A stretch of DNA of 36,730 bases from Limisphaerales bacterium (GCA_009773355.1 WRPG01000013.1:92497-129226); one strand, 5' to 3'; shown: positions 1-8,452, counted from the stretch's first letter. Numbers and translations are program-made. The notes: generated by a model from the letters alone, not told the origin.

Positions 1-1
1 T

Positions 2-607
2 GACCTGGAGGTCTTTTCCCCGGCCGGGACGAAGGCGGAGTTCCCCGCGCCGCCCGAGCAGGCGGGGTGGCCGCTGATCGGGATGGTCGCGGTGCTGCGG
101 CAGGCGAAGGGGCACCTCACGCTCGTGCGCGCGGCGCGGCGGCTGCGGGACGAGGGCCGGCCGGTGCGGCTGGTGTTCGTGGGCGAGGGGCCGTCGAAGG
201 CGCCGATTGACGCGGAGATCGCGCGGCGGCAACTCGGGGACGCGGTGCAATTCACGGGCTACCGGGACGACATTCCCGCCGTGCTGCGCGCGCTGGACGC
301 GCTGGCGATTCCGTCATTGCACGAGGGCATCCCGCAGACGGCCTTGCAGGCGCTGGCGTGCCAGACGCCGGTGGTGGGCAGCGACGTGGGCGGCATCCCG
401 TCGGTGATCGAGGCGGGGGTGACGGGCCGGCTGGTGCCCGCCGGGGATGACGCGGCGCTGGCGGCGGCGTTGCGCGAGACGTTCACGAACCGCGCGGCAA
501 CCCAGGCGATGCGGGAGCGCGGGCGCGCGCGGGTCGAGGAACGGCACAGCATCGCGCGCATGGCGGACGCGGTGGAGGCGCTTTACCGGAAGCGGCTGGG
601 CCGCTGA
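2..607 (+). CDS. Glycosyltransferase family 4-type, C-terminal part (5' end outside window)
   Basis: The frame is open from base 2, so the gene starts before the window and only about 201 C-terminal residues are visible. The visible part is the nucleotide-sugar-binding Rossmann half of a GT-B enzyme. An RQAKGH segment follows the first beta strand, as in the 'G-R-L-x-x-x-K-G' region of GT4 proteins. A GEGP segment, then an 'ALAIPSLHEGIPQTALQALA' stretch, match the E-x7-E region that contacts the donor sugar nucleotide. A 'VGSDVGGIPSVI' segment follows. The likely role is sugar transfer in surface polysaccharide or glycolipid assembly at the cytoplasmic membrane, which suits the envelope genes that follow. 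The stop codon lies 9 bases from that of the convergent lipoprotein gene. Donor and acceptor cannot be read from the sequence. Confidence 0.88.
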   Translation, partial: DLEVFSPAGTKAEFPAPPEQAGWPLIGMVAVLRQAKGHLTLVRAARRLRDEGRPVRLVFVGEGPSKAPIDAEIARRQLGDAVQFTGYRDDIPAVLRALDALAIPSLHEGIPQTALQALACQTPVVGSDVGGIPSVIEAGVTGRLVPAGDDAALAAALRETFTNRAATQAMRERGRARVEERHSIARMADAVEALYRKRLGR

Positions 608-615
608 CGGCCGGC

Positions 616-792
616 TCAGCGGCGGTCGTAGGTCATGCCCGGCACGCCGCCCTCCCAGCTCTTGGGCGAGTTCCACGGGCGGGCGGACTGGTTGTCCGGC
701 TCGGTGGTGCCGCAGCCGGTGACCAGCGCCAGCGCGCCGAGCACCGCCACGAAAAGCAAAGCGCGGCCGAATTGGAGGAGGCGTGCGTTCAT
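616..792 (-). CDS. Small secreted lipoprotein, unknown function
   Basis: This 58-residue protein starts at MNARLLQF. It has a hydrophobic segment at about residues 10-25 ending in L-V-T-G-C, a good lipobox with Cys27 as lipidation site. The mature part is only about 32 residues, polar, with Trp and Pro (N-S-P-K-S-W-E) and ends in Y-D-R-R. The ATG lies one base after the stop codon of the upstream coiled-coil gene on the same strand, which favours this start over longer ones and suggests translational coupling. Very short lipoproteins of this kind are common and unassigned in Verrucomicrobiota and Planctomycetota. Function is unknown; a role beside the coiled-coil membrane protein is only a guess from position. 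Confidence 0.72.
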   Translation of the reverse strand: MNARLLQFGRALLFVAVLGALALVTGCGTTEPDNQSARPWNSPKSWEGGVPGMTYDRR

Positions 793-793
793 G

Positions 794-1579
794 TCACTTT
801 TGCGGGGGGAGCGCGACGGAGGACGGGGTAAGAACCGCGTCGCCCTCGCGGATTTCGCTCTTCTTGAGCAAGACGTTGGCAATGGAGTAATCGGTTTCGA
901 GGCGGGAAACCTTCACTCGGGCGACGAGCTTGCCTTCGCGGCTGATGGTCAGCTCGCCATTCTTGAGCAGGCCGTGGTTGGCCCCCATGTCCAGGATGAC
1001 GAAGTCCCACTTGGGGTCCACGGCGGTGACCTTGCCGCTGAGGCTGGGCAGCACCACCGCGCCCTTGGGGTTGAGAAAAGACTGCAGCTCGCTGGTGGCC
1101 TTGATGTGCTGGGTCATCAGCACGCGCTGCTCGGACTTGAGGGTGCTGAGTTCGTTGGTGGCCTTGGGCAGCTCGGTGTGGATGCGCTTGATGACCTGCG
1201 GGGTCAGGCCGTCCTTTTGCAGGTCGAAGTATTCGACGCTCATGGCCTTGATGGTGGCGGTCTCCTGCTTGGCCTTGTTGGTTTCCTGCGCGGCGGCGAC
1301 GGCCTTTTGCTTCTCGGCCGCCGCAGCCTTCATGGCGTCAGCCTCGGACTTTTTGGACTGGTCGAGGTCGTTTTTCAGCGCGTCGCGCTCCTGCTCGGCG
1401 CCCTTGGCGCGGGTTTCCTGCTTGGTCCGCTCCTGCTGCTCCTTGGTCAGGTCGTCCGAGGTCTTCTTCTGCTTTTCGGCCAGGCTGTCCAGGTGGGGCT
1501 TGAGCTTGAGCTCGCCGATCACGATGACGCCGGCACTGGCGAGGATGACCAGGAAGAGGATGAGTCGCAGGGCGAGCAT
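794..1579 (-). CDS. Membrane-anchored coiled-coil protein with C-terminal beta domain, unknown function
   Basis: The 261-residue protein has one N-terminal hydrophobic helix (about residues 4-22). A long Lys/Glu/Ala/Gln-rich stretch (about 25-115) is strongly predicted as coiled coil. The C-terminal part (about 178-250) looks like small beta domains: a 'GKVTAVDPKWDFVILDMGANHGL' type strand pattern, then 'GELTISREGKLVARVKV' and a 'REGDAV' turn. This general architecture (TM helix, coiled coil, beta-barrel tail) resembles MreC, but I do not see enough to call it MreC. It probably faces the periplasm. It sits between the BNR-like gene (73-base gap) and the small lipoprotein (1-base gap), all leftward, so the three may be one transcript. 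No Shine-Dalgarno sequence is evident. Confidence 0.8.
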   Translation of the reverse strand: MLALRLILFLVILASAGVIVIGELKLKPHLDSLAEKQKKTSDDLTKEQQERTKQETRAKGAEQERDALKNDLDQSKKSEADAMKAAAAEKQKAVAAAQETNKAKQETATIKAMSVEYFDLQKDGLTPQVIKRIHTELPKATNELSTLKSEQRVLMTQHIKATSELQSFLNPKGAVVLPSLSGKVTAVDPKWDFVILDMGANHGLLKNGELTISREGKLVARVKVSRLETDYSIANVLLKKSEIREGDAVLTPSSVALPPQK

Positions 1580-1652
1580 TGGTTTGGGTCGTTCGGTTAA
1601 ATCGGCAAGGATAATTAGCGGCGGTTCAAGGGGGTGTCAACGTCCGCCTTGG

Positions 1653-2801
1653 TCAGTAGAGCACCGTGAAGCTCCCGTCCGGCTCGGCCACCGCCGCCGC
1701 CAGGCCCCAGACCGGGATGCCGTCGCGCCGCTGCGGCGGGCCGGCGGGCTTGCCCTCGGCACCGAACAACTGCCAGGCCAGCGCGCCGCCGCGCTGCCAG
1801 CCGGTGCCCTCCGTCCAGACCAGCAGCGTCTCGCCCGCCTGGTTGACGGCCACGACGGGGTGTTTGCCTTTGGCCATCATCGTCGGGCTGATCGCCGGCG
1901 CGGCCTTGACGGTGCTGGCGTCGAGCGCGGCGAACTGCACCGGCCCCGCCGTCTCCCATGCGCCGAACACCTTGCCACCCATCTCGGTGAACGCCTCGCT
2001 GCTCATCGGACACTGGCCCACGCGCCACTGGTGGACGTAGTCGCCCTTGAAGCGCTCGCCGCGGTCGCGGGAAACCAGCAGCATCATGTGGCGGTCCAGC
2101 GCGGTGGAGGCGGTGCGGAAGAGCGCGAAGACGGTGCCCTGCCCATCCACGAAGGCCCGCATCCCGCAGCAGCCGCACGCGCCGCTGGCCTCCGGGCTGA
2201 CCTCACGCTCGCGATCGAAGGTCTTGCCATCATCCTTCGACCGCGCGAGGAACACCGCGCGGCTGGTCTCGCCCTGGCTTCCCTCCGGCGCACCATGCCA
2301 GAGCGCATAGACGTTGCCGTCCCTGTCGGCGGCCACCGTCCCGCCGCCATCGAGGTGCAATGTGTTGCGGATGAGGTTGCGCTGCGGCTCGAAGGCGGTG
2401 CCCGCGTCGTTGAGCCGGGTGTAGAGGAGTGGGGCACTCTGCGTCGCGGGCTTGGGCGCGGCCTGGCCGGAGCCGTTCCACACAACGTGAACGCGCCCGC
2501 CCTTGCCCAGCGCAAACTGTGCGCCGCGAATGGTGCCGACGGCGACCGCGCTGCCGGGCTGGCTGTTCACCCGCAACGGCGCGGCGAACTCGGTTTTGCC
2601 CGGCTCGCGGCGCGCGTAGAAGACGTCGCACGCCTTCGGGTCGCCCTTGAGATAGACGAGGTGCAGCATACCGCGCGCGTCCATGACCGCCTGCGGCTGG
2701 AGCGCGCCGGCCGGGGCGCGCTGCACGCGGATCTCAGCGGCGGACGCGACGAGGCAGGCCCAAAAGAGGGCGGCGGACACGGCGGCGGACAAGGTCTTCA
2801 T
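1653..2801 (-). CDS. Secreted BNR/sialidase-like beta-propeller protein
   Basis: The start was placed at MKTLSAAV because it opens a clear signal peptide (hydrophobic to about residue 18, A-S-A-A-E cleavage region). An in-frame start 35 residues upstream would precede it with a non-secretory sequence and run into the divergent ABC gene. The product is 382 residues. Two Asp-box-like motifs, S-K-D-D-G-K-T-F and S-R-D-R-G-E-R-F, together with repeated 'V-A-D-x-x-G-N-V-Y-A-L-W' strands, point to a six-bladed BNR/sialidase-type propeller. A C-G-C-C-G-M cluster mid-protein is unusual for a periplasmic protein and could bind metal or form disulfides. The arginine triad of true sialidases could not be assigned, so enzymatic activity is uncertain; substrate binding is equally possible. 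It is divergent from the ABC exporter, with 85 bases between the two chosen starts. Confidence 0.75.
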   Translation of the reverse strand: MKTLSAAVSAALFWACLVASAAEIRVQRAPAGALQPQAVMDARGMLHLVYLKGDPKACDVFYARREPGKTEFAAPLRVNSQPGSAVAVGTIRGAQFALGKGGRVHVVWNGSGQAAPKPATQSAPLLYTRLNDAGTAFEPQRNLIRNTLHLDGGGTVAADRDGNVYALWHGAPEGSQGETSRAVFLARSKDDGKTFDREREVSPEASGACGCCGMRAFVDGQGTVFALFRTASTALDRHMMLLVSRDRGERFKGDYVHQWRVGQCPMSSEAFTEMGGKVFGAWETAGPVQFAALDASTVKAAPAISPTMMAKGKHPVVAVNQAGETLLVWTEGTGWQRGGALAWQLFGAEGKPAGPPQRRDGIPVWGLAAAVAEPDGSFTVLY

Positions 2802-2886
2802 GCCCGCCAGCAAAGCGCATTCGGCGGCGGCTCGCAAAGCCAATCTTGTTGAACTCCGTCCCGCCTCCGCCAACACTGGCCGCCAC

Positions 2887-4779
2887 ATGCGGCATCTCGC
2901 CAACATCGTCCATTTCGGCTGGCCTTATCTGCGCCGGTATTGGACGCGGATGGTCGCGGGCATCCTGCTTGGCGTGCTGTTCGGCCTGTCCAACGCGAGC
3001 TTCATCTGGGCGACGCAGACGCTGTTCGAGCGGCTGGATTCCAAGCCCAAAATTGAGGAGAAGGACACCGACCAGCTTTCCCGGCTTAACCTTCCCTTCG
3101 CCGACTCCGCCCGGGCCGCGCTCAAGGAACTCAAACAGGCAACCGACCAGGGCATTGACCCGTGGCTGCCGCGCGCGGGTCGCGGGCTGGATGGCCGGCA
3201 GATTTTCGGCGGGCTGCTGTTTCTGCCGGTGCTCGTCGGGCTGCGCGGCTTTCTTGGCTACCTGAGCACCTACTGCACGAGCTGGGTGAGCTACCGCTTC
3301 ATCCGCGACCTCCGCGTGGACGTGCTGGCCAAGCTGCAAAGCCTCTCGCTCGCCTACCATCAGCGCGCCACCACCGGCGACCTGCTCACGCGCATCAACA
3401 GCGACACCTCGGCGCTGCACCGTTGCATGATCCTGGGCTTCGCGGACCTGACCAAGGAGCCAGTGACGATCATCTTCCTCACCATCGGCCTGCTGCTGGT
3501 GAACGTGAAGCTGACGCTGCTCATCCTCGTGTTCGTGCCGCTCTGCATCATTCCGCTGGCCGTCCTGGGCAAGAAGGTCCGTCGCGCCAACGTCGGCGTG
3601 ACCAGCGCCATCGTCTCGCAGGCCAGCCTGCTCGTGGAGGCCATGTCCAGCATCCGCGTGGTGAAGGCGTTCGGCATGGAGGACGCACAGCTCAAGCGCT
3701 ACGCCGAGTTCAACACCCAGCAGGTCTCGCACAGCATGAAGATCACCCAGGCCAAGGAGCTGGTGAATCCGCTCATCGAGACCATCTCCATGATCGGCCT
3801 CGGCGTGCTGGTCGTGCTCATCTTCTACAACCAGACGAGCATCCCGGACCTCGTGGGCTTCCTCACCGGCGTTGTCCTGCTTTTTAACCCGATCAAAAAG
3901 CTCGGCGCCATCCACGTCCTGTTCCGCGAAACCAGCGTCGGCGTGGACCGCCTCGCGCAAGTGCTCGCCGAGCAGCCGACGGTGAAGGAGCCGGTCGCGC
4001 CCAAACCGCTCGCGCCGTTCAGCACCGCCATCACGCTGGAGAACGTCACCTTCAGCTATGGCGACAAGCCGGTGCTGAACGAGGTCAACCTCACCATCCC
4101 GCGCGGCTTCAAGCTCGGCGTCGCGGGCGAGAGCGGCTCCGGCAAAAGCTCGCTGGTCAACCTGCTATTCCGCTTTTACGACCCGACCGGCGGGGCCATC
4201 AAGTTCGACGGCGCGGACGTGCGCGAGTTCGCGCTCGCCGACCTCCGCCACCAGATGGCGCTCGTGAGCCAGGAAATTGTCCTCTTCGACGAGTCCATCG
4301 CGGAAAACATCGCGCGTGGCAAGTCCGGCGCAACGCGCGAGGAGATCGAGGCCGCCGCCCGCGCCGCCAATGCCCACGAGTTCATCCTCCAGCAGCCACA
4401 GGGCTACGAAACCCGCGTCGGCGAACGCGGCGAACTGCTTTCCGGCGGCCAGCGCCAGCGGCTGGCCATCGCGCGCGCCTTCGTCCGCAATGCGCCCATC
4501 CTCGTGCTCGACGAGGCCACCTCCGCCCTCGACTCACAGTCCGAGGCCGAGGTGCAGGCCGCCATCGAGAAGCTGGAGCAGAACCGCACCGTCGTCTGCG
4601 TCGCGCACCGGCTGTCCACCCTTGCCAACATGGACCGCATCCTCGTCCTGGTGGACGGGCGCATTGTCGAGCAGGGCCGCTTTGATGAACTGCTTGCGCG
4701 CGGCGGCCTCTTCGCCAGCATGGCCCGCCGCCAAGGCTTGGAAACCAAACCCACGACCGCCGCCGCTTCACCCGCATGA
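2887..4779 (+). CDS. MsbA-like ABC exporter (fused TM and ATPase domains)
   Basis: This 630-residue half-transporter has an N-terminal transmembrane domain (helices roughly at 22-46, 105-132, 190-230 and 298-335) and a C-terminal ATPase. Walker A is GESGSGKS (414-421), the Q-loop Gln is 462, the signature LSGGQ is at 518-522, Walker B ILVLDE at 538-543 and the H-loop His at 574. It should work as a homodimer in the inner membrane, exporting a lipid-linked substrate. Residues about 47-105 between TM1 and TM2 form an unusually long, charged periplasmic loop. The start MRHLANIVHF was preferred over longer in-frame starts, which add a non-membrane leader overlapping the divergent gene. Its last bases overlap the next gene (ATGA), so it heads a four-gene unit. 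MsbA-family assignment is firm; lipid A as substrate is not. Confidence 0.93.
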   Translation: MRHLANIVHFGWPYLRRYWTRMVAGILLGVLFGLSNASFIWATQTLFERLDSKPKIEEKDTDQLSRLNLPFADSARAALKELKQATDQGIDPWLPRAGRGLDGRQIFGGLLFLPVLVGLRGFLGYLSTYCTSWVSYRFIRDLRVDVLAKLQSLSLAYHQRATTGDLLTRINSDTSALHRCMILGFADLTKEPVTIIFLTIGLLLVNVKLTLLILVFVPLCIIPLAVLGKKVRRANVGVTSAIVSQASLLVEAMSSIRVVKAFGMEDAQLKRYAEFNTQQVSHSMKITQAKELVNPLIETISMIGLGVLVVLIFYNQTSIPDLVGFLTGVVLLFNPIKKLGAIHVLFRETSVGVDRLAQVLAEQPTVKEPVAPKPLAPFSTAITLENVTFSYGDKPVLNEVNLTIPRGFKLGVAGESGSGKSSLVNLLFRFYDPTGGAIKFDGADVREFALADLRHQMALVSQEIVLFDESIAENIARGKSGATREEIEAAARAANAHEFILQQPQGYETRVGERGELLSGGQRQRLAIARAFVRNAPILVLDEATSALDSQSEAEVQAAIEKLEQNRTVVCVAHRLSTLANMDRILVLVDGRIVEQGRFDELLARGGLFASMARRQGLETKPTTAAASPA

Positions 4780-5789
4780 GTGTTTCGTTCGATCACCTCA
4801 AGGAGTTCATCACCGCCGAGCTGGCGCATCGCAAGGCCCAGCCCGCCGGCGTGCTCTCGCCGTCCGACTACTGGCTCGACTACAACCGCTTCTCCTCCTA
4901 CGTCCGCACGCTGCCGGATCACGAGTTGGAGCTGATCCGCCATCACACTTGGCATCTCACGGGCGACATTTACTCGGCCTACCACTTCATCTCCCGGCGC
5001 GCGAAGGCGGAGATCATCTCGATGTATGAGGAAGTGCTGCCGCGCCTCGGCGGCTTCCAGCCCTGCGAGCCGCCCGGTGGCATCGGCGTGGACACGCCGC
5101 ACGGCCGGCTCAACAGCGGCATCCTCCGCTACTCGGTTGTGTTGAGCGACCTCTACACCCACGGCTTCCTGCCGCGCACCGGCGCGAAGCGGCTGCTGGA
5201 AATCGGCGGCGGATACGGCGGCCTCGCCTTGATGTGCCAGCAGTTCAACCCGGAGATCAGCTACGTCATCTGCGACCTCGAGGAGACGCTCTTCTTCCAA
5301 GGCGTCTTCCTCACGTTGCACCTCGGCGCTGACCGCGTGCATCTCGTGCGCGGCGAGAATGGCGACCTGGACAACTTGCAGCCCGGCCACGTTTATCTGC
5401 TGCCGCAGACGCGCGTCGCCGCGCTGGAGCGGCTGCGCTTCGACCTCGCGATGAACCAGCAGTCCATGCAGGAGATGACGCGTCCGCAGGTCGAGCGCTA
5501 TTGCGATGTGCTGGAAAAGTGCGCGGCGCAGTTCTACTCGTGCAACCGCAAGAGCCACGGCGCGGGCGTGGTCGAGTCCAAGGGCCTCGTGGCCGACCTG
5601 CACGACTTTCTCGCCGCGCGCTTCCGCATCGCGTGGGACAGCACCGAGCACATCAGCCCGCTCGCGCGCGCGTGTCTGCGGAACAAACCGCTGCGCAAGG
5701 TCGTCACGGCCATCATCGGCAAATCCTTCCTCCCCCGGGGCGAGGCGTCCTTCCTGCGCTTCGTCTATGACTGCCGCAAGGCGGCGTAG
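4776..5789 (+). CDS. Putative sugar O-methyltransferase
   Basis: This 337-residue protein carries a class I SAM-binding motif L-L-E-I-G-G-G-Y-G-G (140-149), followed by 'YVICDLEE' as the acidic second strand. The wider pattern (an N-terminal 'SDYWLDYNRFSSY' segment, 'TPHGRLNSGILRYS' before the SAM site, and a 'LAMNQQSMQEM' stretch) matches what I recall of the putative sugar O-methyltransferase family found in polysaccharide loci. It would transfer a methyl group from SAM to a hydroxyl of a sugar in the cytoplasm. Its ATG overlaps the exporter stop by four bases, so the two are probably translationally coupled. This suggests the methylated sugar belongs to the exported glycolipid. The sugar and position methylated are unknown. 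Confidence 0.83.
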   Translation: MSVSFDHLKEFITAELAHRKAQPAGVLSPSDYWLDYNRFSSYVRTLPDHELELIRHHTWHLTGDIYSAYHFISRRAKAEIISMYEEVLPRLGGFQPCEPPGGIGVDTPHGRLNSGILRYSVVLSDLYTHGFLPRTGAKRLLEIGGGYGGLALMCQQFNPEISYVICDLEETLFFQGVFLTLHLGADRVHLVRGENGDLDNLQPGHVYLLPQTRVAALERLRFDLAMNQQSMQEMTRPQVERYCDVLEKCAAQFYSCNRKSHGAGVVESKGLVADLHDFLAARFRIAWDSTEHISPLARACLRNKPLRKVVTAIIGKSFLPRGEASFLRFVYDCRKAA

Positions 5790-5795
5790 CGCGCC

Positions 5796-7472
5796 GTGTC
5801 CTTCACCTCCTGGCAATACCCGCTCTTCCTGCTCGGCGTCGTGCTGCTCTACTGGCGGCTGCCGCCGCGCGGGCGGCTCACGCTGTTGCTCATCACGAGC
5901 TACGTCTTCTACGGCGTGTGGGACGTGCGCTTCCTCGCGCTGCTGCTCACCTCGACGTGCATTGATTACTACTGTGGTAGAGCCATCGTCGGCGAACGCG
6001 CGCCGGTGAAACAGGTCTTCGGCGCGGCGCTTCTGCCGCTGCTGTGGCTTGGTGGTTGCGCGGCTTTCACCGAGAAGTCCGGCGCGGTGCAAACTTGGAT
6101 TCTCGGCGCCGCCGCCGCCTTCCCGCTGCTCTTCACCGCGCTCTATGAATTGCTATGGCGCAAGCCCGAGGCCGCGCAACGCCGCGCCTTCCTCCTCCTG
6201 AGCATCCTCACGAACCTCGCCGTCCTAGGCTTCTTCAAATACTTCAACTTCTTCGCCGACTCCCTGCTGTCGCTCGCGGGCCAGTTCGGCTTTGCCCCGG
6301 GCTGGATGCTCCCGACCATCATCCTGCCCGTCGCCATCTCGTTCTACACCTTCCAGTCCATCGCCTACTCGGTGGACATTTATCGCGGCAAGGCCCAGCC
6401 CGCGCGCGACCTGCTCACCTTCGCGGCCTACCTCTCCTTCTTCCCGCAGCTCGTCGCCGGCCCCATCGAGCGGCCCAACGACCTGCTGCCGCAGTTCACC
6501 AAGACCGCCGAGTTCGCGTGGGAGCACATCCATCGCGGCCTGCGGCTGCTGCTCATCGGCCTGTTCAAGAAAATCTTCGTGGCCGACAACTGCGCGCTGC
6601 TCGCCAACCACGTCTTCAACGGCCAGGCCGAGCTGAACGCACCGTGGGCCATGCTCGGCGTGGTCGCGTTCGCGTTCCAGATCTACGGCGACTTCTCCGG
6701 CTACACCGACCTCGCGCGCGGTTCGGCCCGGCTGCTGGGCATTCACCTCAACCCGAACTTCCGCCTCCCCTACGCCGCGCGCGGGCCGTCGGACTTCTGG
6801 ACGCGCTGGCACATCACGCTCTCCGCATGGTTCCGCGACTACGTCTACATCCCGCTCGGCGGCAACCGCGCCGGCACCGCGCGCACGCTGGGCAACCTCT
6901 GGGTCGCCATGCTTCTCGCCGGCCTGTGGCACGGCGCGAGTTGGATCTTCGTGCTCTGGGGCGCGTATCACGCCGCGCTGCTCACGCTCTACCGCCTCGT
7001 CCCATGGCTGCGGAAGTTGGAACAAGGGGGGCTGGCTGCTGCTGCTCCCCCGCCCGCACCGCGTGAGCCGGGCGCTGAACCCGTGCCGGCGACTTGCAGT
7101 CGCCGTCCGTCGGCTCCAGACGCGCCACGCGGCGACTGCAAGTCGCCGGCACTGGCCATCGCCGTGATGTTCTGCTTCACCCTCATCGGCTGGGCGATCT
7201 TCCGCGCGCCAAATCTCGCTGTGCTCGGCAACTGGTTCGCCGCCTTCGGGAACTGGTCGCCCGTCGCCGAGGCGTGGGTGAAGCCTTCGCTCTGGCTCGC
7301 GCTGCACGCCGCCCCGCTCCTGCTGCTGCAATGGGCCACGCGCCGCGCCCGCGATGAAGTCGAACTGCCCGACTGGCCCTGGCCCGTGCGCGGGCTGGCC
7401 TTCGTAGTCCTGTTCCTCGCCATCGCCAGCTCGGCGGTGAGCGAGCAGGAGTTCATTTACTTCCAGTTCTGA
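5796..7472 (+). CDS. MBOAT family O-acyltransferase (AlgI/DltB-like) with an in-frame REP-like insertion
   Basis: This polytopic membrane protein of 558 residues starts at GTG, six bases after the methyltransferase stop. Diagnostic pieces of the AlgI branch are 'FFKYFNFF' (about 146-153), 'SFYTFQSIAY' (182-191), 'FPQLVAGPIERP' (216-227), 'RWHITLSAWFRDYVYIPLGGNR' (337 on) and 'LWHGASW' with the conserved His379. Such enzymes move acyl groups across the membrane to extracytoplasmic polysaccharides. Residues about 430-452 (VPATCSRR..., RGDCKSPA) are encoded by a dispersed palindromic repeat also present twice outside genes. It falls in a Pro/Ala-rich loop between membrane segments and keeps the frame, so the protein is probably still functional. 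The next gene overlaps by one base and encodes an SGNH hydrolase, the usual partner of AlgI-type enzymes. Confidence 0.92.
   Translation: MSFTSWQYPLFLLGVVLLYWRLPPRGRLTLLLITSYVFYGVWDVRFLALLLTSTCIDYYCGRAIVGERAPVKQVFGAALLPLLWLGGCAAFTEKSGAVQTWILGAAAAFPLLFTALYELLWRKPEAAQRRAFLLLSILTNLAVLGFFKYFNFFADSLLSLAGQFGFAPGWMLPTIILPVAISFYTFQSIAYSVDIYRGKAQPARDLLTFAAYLSFFPQLVAGPIERPNDLLPQFTKTAEFAWEHIHRGLRLLLIGLFKKIFVADNCALLANHVFNGQAELNAPWAMLGVVAFAFQIYGDFSGYTDLARGSARLLGIHLNPNFRLPYAARGPSDFWTRWHITLSAWFRDYVYIPLGGNRAGTARTLGNLWVAMLLAGLWHGASWIFVLWGAYHAALLTLYRLVPWLRKLEQGGLAAAAPPPAPREPGAEPVPATCSRRPSAPDAPRGDCKSPALAIAVMFCFTLIGWAIFRAPNLAVLGNWFAAFGNWSPVAEAWVKPSLWLALHAAPLLLLQWATRRARDEVELPDWPWPVRGLAFVVLFLAIASSAVSEQEFIYFQF
7083..7152. 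repeat. REP-like palindromic element, copy A (inside MBOAT gene)
   Basis: This 70-base element has two 23-base arms, 7083-7105 and 7130-7152, that are exact reverse complements. Each arm is itself a hairpin: an eight-base stem (CGGCGACT / AGTCGCCG) around a TGC loop. The same arms occur at 10827-10922 and 26985-27079 with unrelated spacers. This copy has the shortest spacer (24 bases) and keeps the MBOAT reading frame, with no stop codon. Confidence 0.9.
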
Positions 7473-8452
7473 TGCGCGCCGCGACGAAGCCCTTCCTCCT
7501 GTGCCTCGCGCTGCTCGTCGGCGCGGAGCTGGTGGTGCGCGTGTTCTTCGCGCGCAGCATGTCGGGGCGCTTCGACTACGGCTACCACCCGACCGCCGGC
7601 TTCGTGGAGCAGCCGGATGGCACGGTGCGCCTGGAGCGCGCGGGTGGGCGGCGCTTCTTCCCGCAGACCTTCAGCCGCGAGCGCCCGGCGGACACTTTCC
7701 GCATCTTCGTCATCGGCGATTCCGTGGCGCGCGGGACGAGCGTGGCGAGTTCCTACGCCGGCCAGCTCGGCGAACTGCTCCGCGCGCGCGGCGTGAAGGT
7801 GGAAAGTTTCAACCTGTCCGTCCCCGGTTACGGCGCGCGGCGCAAGCACCTCGTGCTCGAACAGGCGCTCCAGTATCAGCCCAGCCTGGTCATCCTGCAC
7901 TTGAACAACTCGAACGAATACGAGGACGAGCGCGAGTGGCGGCGGCGCGAGGAGTTCCGCGGCTGGCATCCGAGGAACTGGCTGATGAAAAGCCTCGTCG
8001 TCCGCCGGCTGCACGAGATGAAGCAGGAGAAGGTGTATTGGGAATGGCTGCCCGCGAGCGTCCGCCAGCAGCGGGCCGCCAGCGACGCCGACGCGGAATT
8101 GAAGTCGTCGCTCAATGCGGACAAGGTCCGGCAGTGGAACGAGCTTGTCCGCAGGCAGACCGGCGAGAGCGTCCGCCTGGCCCGGGAGCGGGGCGCGCGG
8201 GTGCTGGTGGTCGCACAGGCCACAGCCGCGAAGGACGCGGCGGGCAAGCCGGCGCTGGACGACAATTCACTCGATGAACTCGCCACCCGGATGCGCGCGG
8301 AGGGAGCGGCGACGCTCTCGATGAAGGAGCTGCTCTCCCGCCGCGACTGGCCGCCGCTCTTCGCCGACGGCTCGCACCTGCGGCCGGACGGACACATGGT
8401 TTTGGCGGAATCGCTGGCGGAGTCGCTGCGGCGGGAGAAGTGGGTGCCGTAA
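7472..8452 (+). CDS. SGNH/GDSL-family hydrolase, membrane-anchored, partner of the MBOAT protein
   Basis: The 326-residue protein has an N-terminal hydrophobic helix (about 8-27), acting as signal anchor, followed by an SGNH domain. Block I is F-V-I-G-D-S-V-A-R-G with nucleophile Ser84. The glycine block is 'SVPGYG' (117-121) and the Asn block is L-N-N-S-N-E (144-149). The catalytic pair is in A-D-G-S-H (Asp299 and His302). It would hydrolyse or transfer acyl esters in the periplasm. The start ATG overlaps the MBOAT stop (TGATG). MBOAT plus SGNH is the layout of alginate and peptidoglycan O-acetylation systems, so this protein may be the acyl transferase acting on the final glycan, or an esterase that limits modification. 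Confidence 0.88.
   Translation: MRAATKPFLLCLALLVGAELVVRVFFARSMSGRFDYGYHPTAGFVEQPDGTVRLERAGGRRFFPQTFSRERPADTFRIFVIGDSVARGTSVASSYAGQLGELLRARGVKVESFNLSVPGYGARRKHLVLEQALQYQPSLVILHLNNSNEYEDEREWRRREEFRGWHPRNWLMKSLVVRRLHEMKQEKVYWEWLPASVRQQRAASDADAELKSSLNADKVRQWNELVRRQTGESVRLARERGARVLVVAQATAAKDAAGKPALDDNSLDELATRMRAEGAATLSMKELLSRRDWPPLFADGSHLRPDGHMVLAESLAESLRREKWVP

Noticed and set aside
930-2852. Long plus-strand reading frame opposite the BNR-like and coiled-coil genes
   Set aside because: Low-complexity Arg/Ala/Gly composition and no domain; the opposite strand has signal peptide, Asp boxes and coiled coil. Such shadows are common at this GC content.
4404-6092. Minus-strand frame opposite the ABC exporter, methyltransferase and MBOAT genes
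   Set aside because: It is antisense to three clearly conserved proteins and shows no motif.
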